A stretch of 15,473 nt of DNA. Origin: CADCTB01 sp038231955 (GTDB lineage Bacteria > Actinomycetota > Acidimicrobiia > Acidimicrobiales > AC-14). The DNA lies in NCBI GenBank assembly GCA_038231955.1, contig JBBSIS010000064.1, positions 1-15,473 of the forward strand. The letters run 5' to 3'. The notes below the pieces were generated by a model. It worked only from the letters and a program-made list of their open reading frames with translations, had not been told where the DNA came from and did no database searches. Shown here piece by piece: positions 1 through 9,424 of this stretch. Within the stretch, counting starts at the first letter, position 1, and each line of letters begins with the position of its first letter. The position numbers and the translations under genes are program-made.

Positions 1-466
1 CGAGTACTACGGTGCGGCCCTGGCCAGCTGTGGAGATCTTGCGTATTCCCGCGTGGTCTTCTCGGCGCCGACAGCCAACGGCGGTGAGGCCAGGACCGCC
101 GGTTCCCACCATCGCATCGGCGACGGCACCTGCGACACCTCTCGGGTCGAGGCGGTCCCCGGCGGTGTCCGCCACGAGATGGGCCGTCCTGGGTGACGAG
201 CAAGGGCCGGCATCGTCGCGGGGTTCGCGATAGCCCCAGTGCGATCTTTCCGTTGCCGCCGTCGTCGTCACGTCGCCGAACGGCCAAATCCGTCCCCGTC
301 CCAGTGTGTGGTCTCCTTCGAACGCTTCTGGATGCGTTCCCGTCCTCGATGGTGAACTTAACGCAGTTCTCCCGGTGTTGGGCTGCGGCGGCGCATCGCT
401 CGCGCATCCGCCGGTAGGCTTCCCGACGCCCGGCCACCTCCGGAGACGGCGACGAGGGGTCGGCAT
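1..466. other. Stretch without a supportable gene
   Basis: No reading frame here has a recognisable protein, a convincing start or a ribosome site. One plus-strand frame is open from the left edge to a TGA at 194-196 (64 codons, starting EYYGAALASCGDLAYSR). It could be the tail of a gene cut by the window edge, but I recognise no family in it and other frames are equally open. No tRNA, terminator hairpin or clear promoter was seen. The last bases, GAGGGG at 454-459, are the ribosome site of the following glycosyltransferase. Confidence 0.4.
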
Positions 467-1258
467 ATGCAGCAGTCTGGACAGTCGGATCGGCAGCGAA
501 GCGGCGAAGGGGCCGGCACCGTCGGGCCTCAGATCCTGGTGGTGATGCCGGCTTACAACGCAGCCCGCACCTTGGCTGATACGTGGGCGGCGATCCCCCG
601 AGACGTCGTCGATGAGGTACTGCTGGTGGACGACGGCAGCCGGGACCGAACGCTCGACGTGGCCGCTCGTCTCCCCCTGCGTACCATCGGCCTTCCTCAC
701 AACATCGGTTATGGCGGCAACCAGAAGACCTGCTACCTCGAGGCGCTCCGCCTCGGGGCAGGGGTGGTGATCATGCTCCATCCGGACGGACAGTACGACC
801 CGGTTCTGATACCCAATCTGATCGCACCGATCCAGGAGGGTCGGGCGGACATGGTACTGGGAAGTCGAATGCTCATTTCTGGTGGAGCGCGAGCAGGCCG
901 CATGCCGTTGTACCGCTTCGTGGCAAACAAAGCCCTTACCGCCATTGAGAACGGCATGCTCGGCACCGACTTCAGCGAGCTCCACACCGGCTACCGGGCC
1001 TACTCGCGAGCGTTCCTCGAGACGATCCCTTTCATGCGCAACTCGGACGACTTCGTCTTCGATTCCGAAGTCATCGCTCAAGCAGTAGCGTTTGGTCAGC
1101 GCGTGGTCGAGGTGCCGATTCACACGAGGTACTTTGCCGACGCGTCGTCGACTTCCATGCGCGCCAATATCCGCTACGGTATGGGAACCCTACTCACGAT
1201 GATCCGATACCGCCTGCATCGGGCTGGGCTGTGGCGGTCCCGCCTATTCAAGCCTTAG
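467..1258 (+). CDS. Family 2 glycosyltransferase (DPM1-like)
   Basis: This is a 263-residue GT-A fold enzyme expected to move a sugar from a nucleotide sugar to a lipid carrier or another acceptor at the inner face of the membrane. Visible motifs are MPAYN (27-31), VDDGS (54-58), the metal-site region HPDGQYDP (105-112), LGSR (131-134) and HTGYRAY (173-179). The family's usual DxD site reads HPD here, a variant I know from other members. No C-terminal membrane segments follow, so it is a soluble or peripheral single-domain form. The ATG is supported by GAGGGG at 454-459, 7 nt upstream. The first 20 residues are hydrophilic and low in complexity, so a later start cannot be excluded. Its stop overlaps by 4 bp the end of the convergent membrane protein gene. 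Substrate unknown. Confidence 0.85.
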   Translation: MQQSGQSDRQRSGEGAGTVGPQILVVMPAYNAARTLADTWAAIPRDVVDEVLLVDDGSRDRTLDVAARLPLRTIGLPHNIGYGGNQKTCYLEALRLGAGVVIMLHPDGQYDPVLIPNLIAPIQEGRADMVLGSRMLISGGARAGRMPLYRFVANKALTAIENGMLGTDFSELHTGYRAYSRAFLETIPFMRNSDDFVFDSEVIAQAVAFGQRVVEVPIHTRYFADASSTSMRANIRYGMGTLLTMIRYRLHRAGLWRSRLFKP

Positions 1259-2781
1259 CCGGGCTGTGGAGCCGGGCGTACCCGTTCGGCAACCACGACG
1301 TCGTTACGGTCGAAACGGATTGTGAACTCTATTCCGATCAGCCGGTCAAGCAGTGCCTTGTCGTCGGCGCTCAGTAGAAGGCGGTCAAGCACGAGCCATT
1401 TAACCCCCGCAGGATCGTCGAGGTGTTCCCCCTTCACGCCCCAGTTGACTGGCTTCCACGGTACCGGAAACTCGTAGATCTTCGCCCGATGGGTGAGCTG
1501 CGGGACGAAGAGGTAGACGGCGCTGGTGGCGGCCCCGGCAGGCACCATCGCCGCCGCCGCCCGCTTGGTGGCCAAGCGGGAGTCTTCTGCGCCAAGCGGC
1601 CAGTAACCGGACCGGTACTTCGTACTCAACGGTGACGGCCCCCAGGCGACGGTGGAGGCGAGCGAGGTCGCAACGACCAAGCCGATGAGAAAGGCGCGGG
1701 CAGTGACAGTTCGACCCAGATAGGCGATGGCCTCCACCGTGGCTAGCATCATGGCCGCGAGCACCAACGATGTCCAATGGTACTTGAAGTCGCGCTGGTA
1801 CGGAAATGTAGACAATACATTGACGGCGAGCATTGGTATTCCGATGAACAGCGTCGGGATGGCGACCAGCGGCAGGTAGGCCAGGGGCGTAAACAGCATC
1901 CGGTAGTAGCTGAGTCGATCCGGCTCGGTCGCAACCTCAACGGCCTGGCCCGGGTGGGTGATCACATGTCCGACGACAGCTGTCGGGCTGTCGCCGAAAT
2001 CACCGAAGAATGAGTCGTAGAAGGGCCCGATCGCGTTGAAGTGCGGGATGAGCAGGCGCGTGGCACATATGAACCAACCGGTGGCTGCGGCGACGACGAT
2101 TGCTCCGATTCGTCGGTTCCCGCGGACGGCGATGAGGATGCCGAGGACGGCGAGCGCCAAGGCCACGTCCTCTTTGCATGCCGCTGCCAATACTGCGGCG
2201 ACCGCGAACCAGCCCCATCGCCTGGCCCGAGCGGCCCAATAGGCGAAGAGTAGAGGAGCGATGGCCAGTGCGTCGGGATGGAAGAATTCCCACGTAAGGA
2301 ACTGATAGGTGGGGTGCAGCAGCAGTGTGGTGCTCAGGGCTACGGCTGGCCATCGGGCTCCGAACCTGTCGCGAGCCAGTAGGTAAACGGCGACGGCGCC
2401 AGATGCCTGAGACGCCACCTGGGCGATGAGTAGAAAGATCGGACCTGCGCCCAGCCAGTAGAACGGAACAAAGAGCAAGAGGATCAGGTTCAGGTGGTGC
2501 CCGAAAAGCTCTAGCCCCCGGACGGTGACGAATGGGTCCTGGAAACGTGAGAGCAACCACGTTCCCTGGTCGTAAATGCCCAGATCGAAGCCGAAAGTCC
2601 CGAACCGCACATGGCGCAGAGATCCGAGCACGATGAAGGTCACTGACCAGACCCCCACCATGGCCCCCAGCGTCCAACGCACCGGATCGCGGCGTTTGAC
2701 CCAATCGACGACTTTGTCCAAGTCGACGCGGTCGAGATCCGCCTCACGCGCTGACGCTGGTTCAACCACCGGAGCAACCAC
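1255..2781 (-). CDS. DUF2079-type multispanning membrane protein
   Basis: This polytopic membrane protein of about 508 residues resembles the DUF2079 family, thought to be related to membrane glycosyltransferases; its function is not established. A membrane segment near residues 40-58 is followed by the family-like motif FDLGIYDQ (65-72), GHHLN, and about eight more hydrophobic segments. LTWEFFHPDALAIAP and ACKEDVALAL are other conserved-looking stretches. The C-terminal ~100 residues are hydrophilic. The start is uncertain: GTG at 2781 is the longest sensible choice, while GTG 2769 and ATG 2661 (directly before the first membrane segment) are alternatives, and none has a good Shine-Dalgarno. 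The frame stays open far into the antisense strand of secA, but that extension is not protein-like. It is divergent from secA and convergent with the glycosyltransferase, which might act in the same envelope pathway. Confidence 0.8.
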   Translation of the reverse strand: MVAPVVEPASAREADLDRVDLDKVVDWVKRRDPVRWTLGAMVGVWSVTFIVLGSLRHVRFGTFGFDLGIYDQGTWLLSRFQDPFVTVRGLELFGHHLNLILLLFVPFYWLGAGPIFLLIAQVASQASGAVAVYLLARDRFGARWPAVALSTTLLLHPTYQFLTWEFFHPDALAIAPLLFAYWAARARRWGWFAVAAVLAAACKEDVALALAVLGILIAVRGNRRIGAIVVAAATGWFICATRLLIPHFNAIGPFYDSFFGDFGDSPTAVVGHVITHPGQAVEVATEPDRLSYYRMLFTPLAYLPLVAIPTLFIGIPMLAVNVLSTFPYQRDFKYHWTSLVLAAMMLATVEAIAYLGRTVTARAFLIGLVVATSLASTVAWGPSPLSTKYRSGYWPLGAEDSRLATKRAAAAMVPAGAATSAVYLFVPQLTHRAKIYEFPVPWKPVNWGVKGEHLDDPAGVKWLVLDRLLLSADDKALLDRLIGIEFTIRFDRNDVVVAERVRPAPQPG

Positions 2782-2831
2782 GGCGCATTCTGACGTACCT
2801 GGCCGCCCGAAGCTCAGAGCTCGGGCGCCGG

Positions 2832-2837
2832 TACACT
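2832..2837 (+). promoter_or_regulatory. Probable -10 box of secA (leaderless)
   Basis: TACACT fits the TANNNT actinobacterial -10 pattern and ends 7 nt before the secA ATG at 2845. That spacing would place the transcript start on the A of the ATG. There is no Shine-Dalgarno before the ATG, as expected for a leaderless message. No good -35 box is visible 16-18 bp upstream. Confidence 0.5.
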
Positions 2838-2844
2838 GGGTGCC

Positions 2845-5574
<2,730 letters not shown>

Positions 5575-5595
5575 GCCGGCTGCGGGCCCGAGCGC

Positions 5596-5925
5596 TTATC
5601 CGTCGCAGCCAGTGGCGATGGCGAGTGCCCTGCACGCCCGTTCCATCGTCTGACGATCGGTCCGGCCGAGCCGCCGCACCAGCCTCGTCCGGTCCAGGAG
5701 CAGGGTGTTGTCGAAGTTGGCTACCGACGCATGGGCCAGCCCAGCCGTCTCGTCCAGGCCGACCTCGGTGGCGAGACCCCTGACCGTCGAGGTGACGGGC
5801 GCACAGATCACCGACCGAAGCAGCCGGCCCAGGGGATCGCGCGTGAGGACGAGCACAGGGCGACGCTTGTCGCCCGGAACGTCGGCGAACCACACGTCAC
5901 CCCGACGTGGCTCCGGAACCGTCAC
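5596..5925 (-). CDS. MazF/PemK-type toxin endoribonuclease
   Basis: This 109-residue protein matches the MazF/PemK toxin fold, which cuts RNA at short specific sequences. The N-terminus has the family pattern RRGDVWFADVPGDKRRPVLV, with the loop arginines at 21-22. CAPVTSTVRG (41-50) carries the conserved Thr/Ser strand. The C-terminal helix contains the RQTMERACRALA region. It starts at a GTG (5925) whose last two bases lie in the TGA of the antitoxin gene (GTGA overlap), so the two are probably translated together, antitoxin first. The stop is 21 bp from the convergent end of secA. All features expected of an active toxin are present; activity and cut site cannot be read from sequence. Confidence 0.88.
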   Translation of the reverse strand: MTVPEPRRGDVWFADVPGDKRRPVLVLTRDPLGRLLRSVICAPVTSTVRGLATEVGLDETAGLAHASVANFDNTLLLDRTRLVRRLGRTDRQTMERACRALAIATGCDG

Positions 5926-6176
5926 CCGTAGAGGGCCTCGTAGTCGACATCCTCATCGTCGAGATCCAGTGCCACCGCCAGATCAGCGAAGGCCATCTCC
6001 TCGTCTGCCGGCGGACGATTGGCGTAGGCAGCGACATCGCGCCGGAGGCGCTCGACGCGGATCAGCCGGTCCAGGGCAATGTCGATCACCTCGGACATGG
6101 ACCGGCCACCGACGAGCTCCCTCGCCTCATCCACCTTCTCACGGTCGAGCAGCACGGTTGCCTTGCCTTTGGCCAT
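5922..6176 (-). CDS. VapB-like antitoxin partner of the MazF-type toxin
   Basis: This 84-residue protein is predicted to neutralise the downstream toxin and repress the shared promoter. The start MAKGKATVLLDREKVDEA at ATG 6176 suits a ribbon-helix-helix DNA-binding half (about 1-45, with GRSMSEVIDIALDRLI), followed by an acidic tail (DLDDEDVDYEALYG) that would wrap the toxin. The frame is open further upstream to 6380, but that extension is basic, low in complexity and antisense to prfB, so I reject it. A TACCCT box ends 7 nt before the ATG, and there is no Shine-Dalgarno. The antitoxin looks VapB-like although its toxin is MazF-like, a mixed pairing seen in other type II modules. The gene is divergent from prfB across 77 bp. 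Confidence 0.82.
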   Translation of the reverse strand: MAKGKATVLLDREKVDEARELVGGRSMSEVIDIALDRLIRVERLRRDVAAYANRPPADEEMAFADLAVALDLDDEDVDYEALYG

Positions 6177-6183
6177 ACGGGGA

Positions 6184-6203
6184 AGGGTACCGCGGCGGGG
6201 TAC
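6184..6203 (-). promoter_or_regulatory. Antitoxin -10 box with overlapping inverted repeat
   Basis: On the minus strand, TACCCT (6189 to 6184) sits 7 nt before the antitoxin ATG, giving a leaderless start. The inverted repeat GTACC (6187-6191) / GGTAC (6199-6203), with a 7-nt gap, overlaps it and is a natural candidate for the autorepression operator of the toxin-antitoxin operon. No clear -35 element. The arms are short, so the operator is tentative. Confidence 0.35.
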
Positions 6204-6253
6204 TGATCGTACGGTTTCCAACCGGCAGGCGGGATTCGTGCCAGCCTGGATGG

Positions 6254-7360
6254 ATGCGTGATCTCGACGACGATCTCGATGAGTTGCGGCGGAGGATCTC
6301 CGAGTCGGCCAAGGATCTCGATCTCGACGCCAAGAGAGCCCGCCTTTCCGCCTTGGAGAAGCAGGCGTCCGACCCCGCATTGTGGAACGACCAGGAATCG
6401 GCCCGCAAGGTGACGTCGGAGCTGGCGATGGTGAAGGGCGACATCGACCTGCTCGACGGGCTGGCGGTGCGCCTGTCGGATGTCGAGGTGCTCTACCAGT
6501 TGGGCCGGGAGGAGTCCGACGAGTCGGTTGCCGCCGAGGTGGAGGCCGGGTTGGCCTCGCTGACCAAGGAGCTCGACGTCCTCGAGCTGCGGTCGCTGTA
6601 CTCCGGCGAGCACGACGAACGCGACGCGGTGTGCGAGGTCCACTCCGGCGCCGGGGGCACCGACGCCCAGGACTGGGCCGAGATGCTGCTGCGGATGTAC
6701 CTGCGGTGGGCCGAGCGGCGCGGCTTCACCGTCGAGCTCGAAGAGGTCACTGTCGGGCAGGAGGCGGGCATCACCTCGGCCACGCTCATCGTCCGGGGCC
6801 GCTACGCCTACGGCCTGCTGGTGGCCGAGAAGGGCGTGCACCGGCTGGTGCGGATCTCCCCGTTCGACTCCCAGTCCCGGCGGCACACCGCCTTCGCGTC
6901 CTTCGAGGCCGTGCCCTTCCTCGAGGAGGCCTCCGAGGAGGTCGACATCGACACTCAGGATCTGCGCATCGACACCTACCGCTCCTCGGGCGCCGGGGGC
7001 CAGCACGTCAACGTCACCGACTCGGCGGTGCGGATCACCCACCTGCCGACCAACATCGTGGTGTCCTGCCAGAACCAGCGCAGCCAGCACCAGAACAAGG
7101 ACGTGGCCATGAAGATCCTGGCCGCCAAGCTGGCCGAACGGGGCCGCCAGGAGCGCCGGGCCGAGCTGGACGCTATCGCCGGCGAGCAGCGGGAGGTGAC
7201 GTGGGGCAGCCAGATCCGGTCCTATGTGCTGCAGCCGTACCAGATGGTGAAGGATCTGCGCACCGACCACGAGTCGGGCAATGTGACCGCCGTCCTCGAC
7301 GGCGATCTCGACGGCTTCATGGAGGCTTTCCTGCGCTGGAGGAAGCGCCCGGCCGTCTAA
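6254..7360 (+). CDS. prfB: Peptide chain release factor 2
   Basis: RF2 recognises UGA and UAA stop codons on the ribosome and releases the finished chain. The 368-residue protein has the codon-recognition tripeptide SPF at 202-204 and the catalytic GGQ at 248-250, in YRSSGAGGQHVNVTDSAVR. The N-terminal helical domain spans about 1-100. The reading frame is continuous from ATG 6254, so there is no internal UGA and no programmed +1 frameshift of the E. coli kind. The frame is open to 5705 upstream, but that part is antisense to the toxin-antitoxin genes and not protein-like. No strong Shine-Dalgarno; a TACGGT at 6210-6215 could be a -10 box. The prfB-ftsE-ftsX order is usual in Actinobacteria, here interrupted by a toxin-antitoxin scar. 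Confidence 0.97.
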   Translation: MRDLDDDLDELRRRISESAKDLDLDAKRARLSALEKQASDPALWNDQESARKVTSELAMVKGDIDLLDGLAVRLSDVEVLYQLGREESDESVAAEVEAGLASLTKELDVLELRSLYSGEHDERDAVCEVHSGAGGTDAQDWAEMLLRMYLRWAERRGFTVELEEVTVGQEAGITSATLIVRGRYAYGLLVAEKGVHRLVRISPFDSQSRRHTAFASFEAVPFLEEASEEVDIDTQDLRIDTYRSSGAGGQHVNVTDSAVRITHLPTNIVVSCQNQRSQHQNKDVAMKILAAKLAERGRQERRAELDAIAGEQREVTWGSQIRSYVLQPYQMVKDLRTDHESGNVTAVLDGDLDGFMEAFLRWRKRPAV

Positions 7361-7368
7361 CCCGTCAG

Positions 7369-7392
7369 TTGCATGCGCTGTGCATGTATTCT
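7369..7392 (+). promoter_or_regulatory. Relic promoter/operator of the deleted vapBC locus
   Basis: TATTCT at 7387-7392 lies 6 nt before the GTG at 7399, matching the leaderless arrangement elsewhere in the window. Just upstream is an inverted repeat, CATGC (7372-7376) / GCATG (7382-7386), within two TGCATG copies, the kind of site bound by VapB proteins. It starts 8 bp after the prfB stop. If still active it would transcribe towards ftsE. Confidence 0.4.
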
Positions 7393-7398
7393 GAAGCG

Positions 7399-7559
7399 GT
7401 GGCCAAGAACATCCAGATCCGCAACGTCCCCACAACGTCACGCCCTACGACGCCGCCTACGTCGCCCTCGCCGAAGCGCTGGGCGGCACTTTGGTGACCG
7501 CCGACGGACGGTTGGCGCGGGCGGTCGGCCCTCGATGTGCGATCGAGCTGCTCACCTGA
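7399..7559 (+). pseudogene. Deletion scar of a vapBC toxin-antitoxin pair
   Basis: The first 11 codons from GTG 7399 read VAKNIQIRNVP, the typical N-terminus of a FitA/VapB antitoxin. At the next bases the frame changes. From 7431 another frame reads HNVTPYDAAYVALAEALGG and continues with TLVTADGRLARA to a TGA at 7557-7559. This 42-codon stretch is the C-terminal end of a VapC PIN-domain toxin, including the usual TPYDAAY helix and the TADGRLA segment with its acidic residue. An ancestral vapB-vapC pair therefore seems to have lost its middle, about the rest of vapB and the first two thirds of vapC. The antitoxin frame now runs into a TGA at 7495-7497. Neither half can be functional. The family assignment rests on motif memory only. 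Confidence 0.75.
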
Positions 7560-7650
7560 GCTCACCGCCACTACTGGCGCCGGGCAGTTACTGGCAGTAC
7601 AGTTCTCTCTCGTGCTTCCTGCCAGCTTTGGCGTGGGGCCCCGGGGGGGG

Positions 7651-7703
7651 ATGTCGCACGGAACGATGACCGAGCCTTTCGCATGACCGAGCCTTTCGCA
7701 TGA
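7651..7703 (+). other. Two chained mini reading frames leading into ftsE
   Basis: ATG codons stand at 7651, 7666, 7683 and 7700 (gaps 15, 17, 17). The frame from 7651 reads MSHGTMTEPFA and stops at TGA 7684-7686, which overlaps the ATG at 7683 as ATGA. The frame from 7683 reads MTEPFA and stops at TGA 7701-7703, overlapping the ftsE ATG at 7700 as ATGA. There is no Shine-Dalgarno directly before ftsE, so termination-reinitiation from these frames may feed it. A run of eight G (7643-7650) abuts the first ATG. Translation of the peptides is not shown; the geometry is directly visible. Confidence 0.5.
7666..7699 (+). repeat. 17-bp perfect tandem duplication before ftsE
   Basis: The unit ATGACCGAGCCTTTCGC occurs twice without mismatch, at 7666-7682 and 7683-7699, and the ftsE ATGA follows at once. 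Because 17 leaves remainder 2 on division by 3 and each unit begins with ATGA, the duplication automatically creates a six-codon frame whose stop overlaps the next start. Confidence 0.97.
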
Positions 7704-8386
7704 TTCGACTTCGCAACGTCAACAAGGCGTACAAGGGCAATGTGGTCGCCCTGCGGGATGTCTCGATCGACATCGCCAAGCAGGAGTTCGTGTTCATGGT
7801 CGGCCCCACGGGGTCGGGCAAGTCCACGTTGATCCGCCTCCTCATCAAGGAGGACAAGCCGGACTCGGGCCGTATCTGGGTGGCCGGCAAGGACATCGGC
7901 CAGCTCAGCTCGTGGAAGGTGCCGCTGCTGCGGCGCAACATCGGCTGTGTGTTCCAGGACTTCAAGCTGCTGCCCAACAAGACGGCGTACGAGAACGTGG
8001 CCTTCGCCCTCGAAGTGATCGGCCGCCCCGCCCACGTCATCCGCCAGCAGGTGCCCCAGGTCCTCGACCTGGTCGGCCTGTCCAAGAAGCGGGACAACTT
8101 CCCCAACGAGATGTCCGGTGGCGAGCAGCAACGGGTGTCGATCGCCCGGGCCTTCGTCAACCGCCCCCTCATCCTCCTGGCCGACGAGCCCACCGGTAAC
8201 CTCGACCCCAGCACCTCGGTCGGCATCATGCGCCTGCTCGATCGCATCAACCGCACCGGCACCACGGTGGTCATGGCCACCCACGACTCCAGCATCGTCG
8301 ACACCATGCGCCGGCGGGTCATCGAGCTCGACCGCGGCGTGCTGGTCCGTGACCAGACCCGTGGTGTCTACGGCGTGAACGCTTAG
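7700..8386 (+). CDS. ftsE: Cell division ATP-binding protein FtsE
   Basis: FtsE is the ATPase half of the FtsEX complex, which at the division site uses ATP to switch on peptidoglycan hydrolases rather than to transport a solute. The 228-residue protein has Walker A GPTGSGKST (35-43), the ABC signature MSGGEQQR (138-145), Walker B ILLADEPTG with Asp162 and Glu163, and the switch histidine His195 in MATHD. The N-terminus MIRLRNVNKAYKGNVVALRDV is typical of FtsE. The start ATG has no Shine-Dalgarno and is overlapped by the stop of the second mini frame (ATGA at 7700-7703), so translation is probably coupled. It is followed 41 bp later by ftsX. Confidence 0.96.
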   Translation: MIRLRNVNKAYKGNVVALRDVSIDIAKQEFVFMVGPTGSGKSTLIRLLIKEDKPDSGRIWVAGKDIGQLSSWKVPLLRRNIGCVFQDFKLLPNKTAYENVAFALEVIGRPAHVIRQQVPQVLDLVGLSKKRDNFPNEMSGGEQQRVSIARAFVNRPLILLADEPTGNLDPSTSVGIMRLLDRINRTGTTVVMATHDSSIVDTMRRRVIELDRGVLVRDQTRGVYGVNA

Positions 8387-8427
8387 TGCTTTTGCCGGAG
8401 CGCTCACACCTCCAGGAGGCCTGAGGC

Positions 8428-9321
8428 ATGTCGGTCAATCTCGAGTACGTCTTTCGCGAGACGGCGTCGAACCTACGCCGCAATCTCTCCATGGCCTCGG
8501 CCGCCCTGCTGACGGTGGCGGTGTCGCTCACGCTGGTGGGCGGCGCGCTGCTGGTGAAGCGGGGGGTCGACCGGGCGACGGTGCAGTGGAAGGGCAACGT
8601 CGAGCTGTCGATTTTCATGAAGGCCGATGCCGCCCAGGCGGAATCCGACGCCATCGACCGCAATCTCAAGACCATGCCCGAGGTCAAGAGCTACCGGTAC
8701 GTGAGCAAGCCGGAGGCCTTCGAGGAGTTCAAGAAGATCTTCGCCAACGAGCCCGACGTGCGTGACAGCCTGACGGTGGACCAGATTCCGCCGTCGTACC
8801 GCGTGGTGCCCCGTCAGGCGGAGCAGACCAAGACCGTCGGCCAGCGCTTCGAGGACACCGCCGGCGTGTTCCGGGTCAGTTACGCCAAGGAGGAGGTCGA
8901 CGCCCTGGTGTCGGTCACCAACTTCCTGCAGATCATGCTGTGGGGCATCGCCGTCGTCCTGCTGGGCGCGGCCTCGCTGCTCATCCTGAACACCATCCGC
9001 ATGGCTATCTTCGCCCGCCGGCGGGAGGTGGCGGTGATGAAGCTCGTCGGGGCCACCAACTGGTTCATCCGGGTGCCGTTCATGCTCGAAGGGCTCTTAC
9101 AGGGCCTGGCCGGCGCGGCCATGGCATTCGGGGCGGTGTGGATCGGGCGCAGCATCGTCCAGGACCGCATCGCCGGCGCCCGCAACGACATCCAGCTCTT
9201 CAAGCAGTTCCTGGTGACCGGGGCCGACGTGACGGGGACCGGAGTGCTGTTGTTGATTGTCGGTGTGGTGGTGGGCACGGTGGGCTCGGCCCTGGCCGTC
9301 AGCCGCTTCCTCGACGTCTGA
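8428..9321 (+). CDS. ftsX: Cell division membrane protein FtsX
   Basis: FtsX is the membrane half of FtsEX; its outer loop binds and activates a cell-wall hydrolase or its regulator. The 297 residues show a cytoplasmic start, membrane segment 1 at about 22-43, a large extracytoplasmic domain at about 44-165, and segments 2-4 at about 167-190, 216-241 and 268-292, the four-segment FtsX layout. FARRREVAVMKLVGATNWFIR (about 195-215) is the conserved loop facing FtsE. A strong AGGAGG at 8414-8419, 8 nt before the ATG, gives it its own ribosome site, unlike ftsE and the following peptidase. Together with the next gene it forms a likely FtsEX-hydrolase unit. Confidence 0.95.
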   Translation: MSVNLEYVFRETASNLRRNLSMASAALLTVAVSLTLVGGALLVKRGVDRATVQWKGNVELSIFMKADAAQAESDAIDRNLKTMPEVKSYRYVSKPEAFEEFKKIFANEPDVRDSLTVDQIPPSYRVVPRQAEQTKTVGQRFEDTAGVFRVSYAKEEVDALVSVTNFLQIMLWGIAVVLLGAASLLILNTIRMAIFARRREVAVMKLVGATNWFIRVPFMLEGLLQGLAGAAMAFGAVWIGRSIVQDRIAGARNDIQLFKQFLVTGADVTGTGVLLLIVGVVVGTVGSALAVSRFLDV

Positions 9322-9388
9322 CCCACCGACTGCCCTGTCGCCCCGAGGCGGCGCGGGCCCTGACCGGTTAGCCTCCCTACCCAGTTGC

Positions 9389-9424
9389 AGGAGTGGCCGA
9401 GTGTTGATGGATTGCGGGGCGTGA
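9389..9424 (+). other. Shine-Dalgarno plus 7-codon mini-cistron before the M23 peptidase
   Basis: AGGAG at 9389-9393 is placed 7 nt before a GTG at 9401. From there GTG-TTG-ATG-GAT-TGC-GGG-GCG runs to TGA at 9422-9424, which overlaps the probable GTG start of the peptidase at 9421 (GTGA). The peptidase GTG lacks a well-spaced ribosome site of its own, so it may be reached by reinitiation. The alternative is that the peptidase starts at TTG 9385, which would make the mini-cistron meaningless. Confidence 0.4.

Noticed and set aside
5705..6253. N-terminal extension of prfB
   Set aside because: It runs antisense through the toxin-antitoxin genes and has no RF2 likeness; ATG 6254 gives the normal RF2 length.
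6254..6340. Programmed +1 frameshift site in prfB
   Set aside because: The frame is continuous with no internal TGA near codon 25, so no frameshift is needed.
6086..7441. Minus-strand 451-codon frame opposite prfB
   Set aside because: Antisense shadow with biased composition; prfB explains the region.
9391..9412. Serine-tRNA-like 5' segment (GGAGTGGCCGAGTGTTGATGG)
   Set aside because: The likeness to the tRNA-Ser acceptor and D-arm is striking, but no anticodon stem, variable arm or T-arm follows, and the bases are explained by the M23 gene leader.
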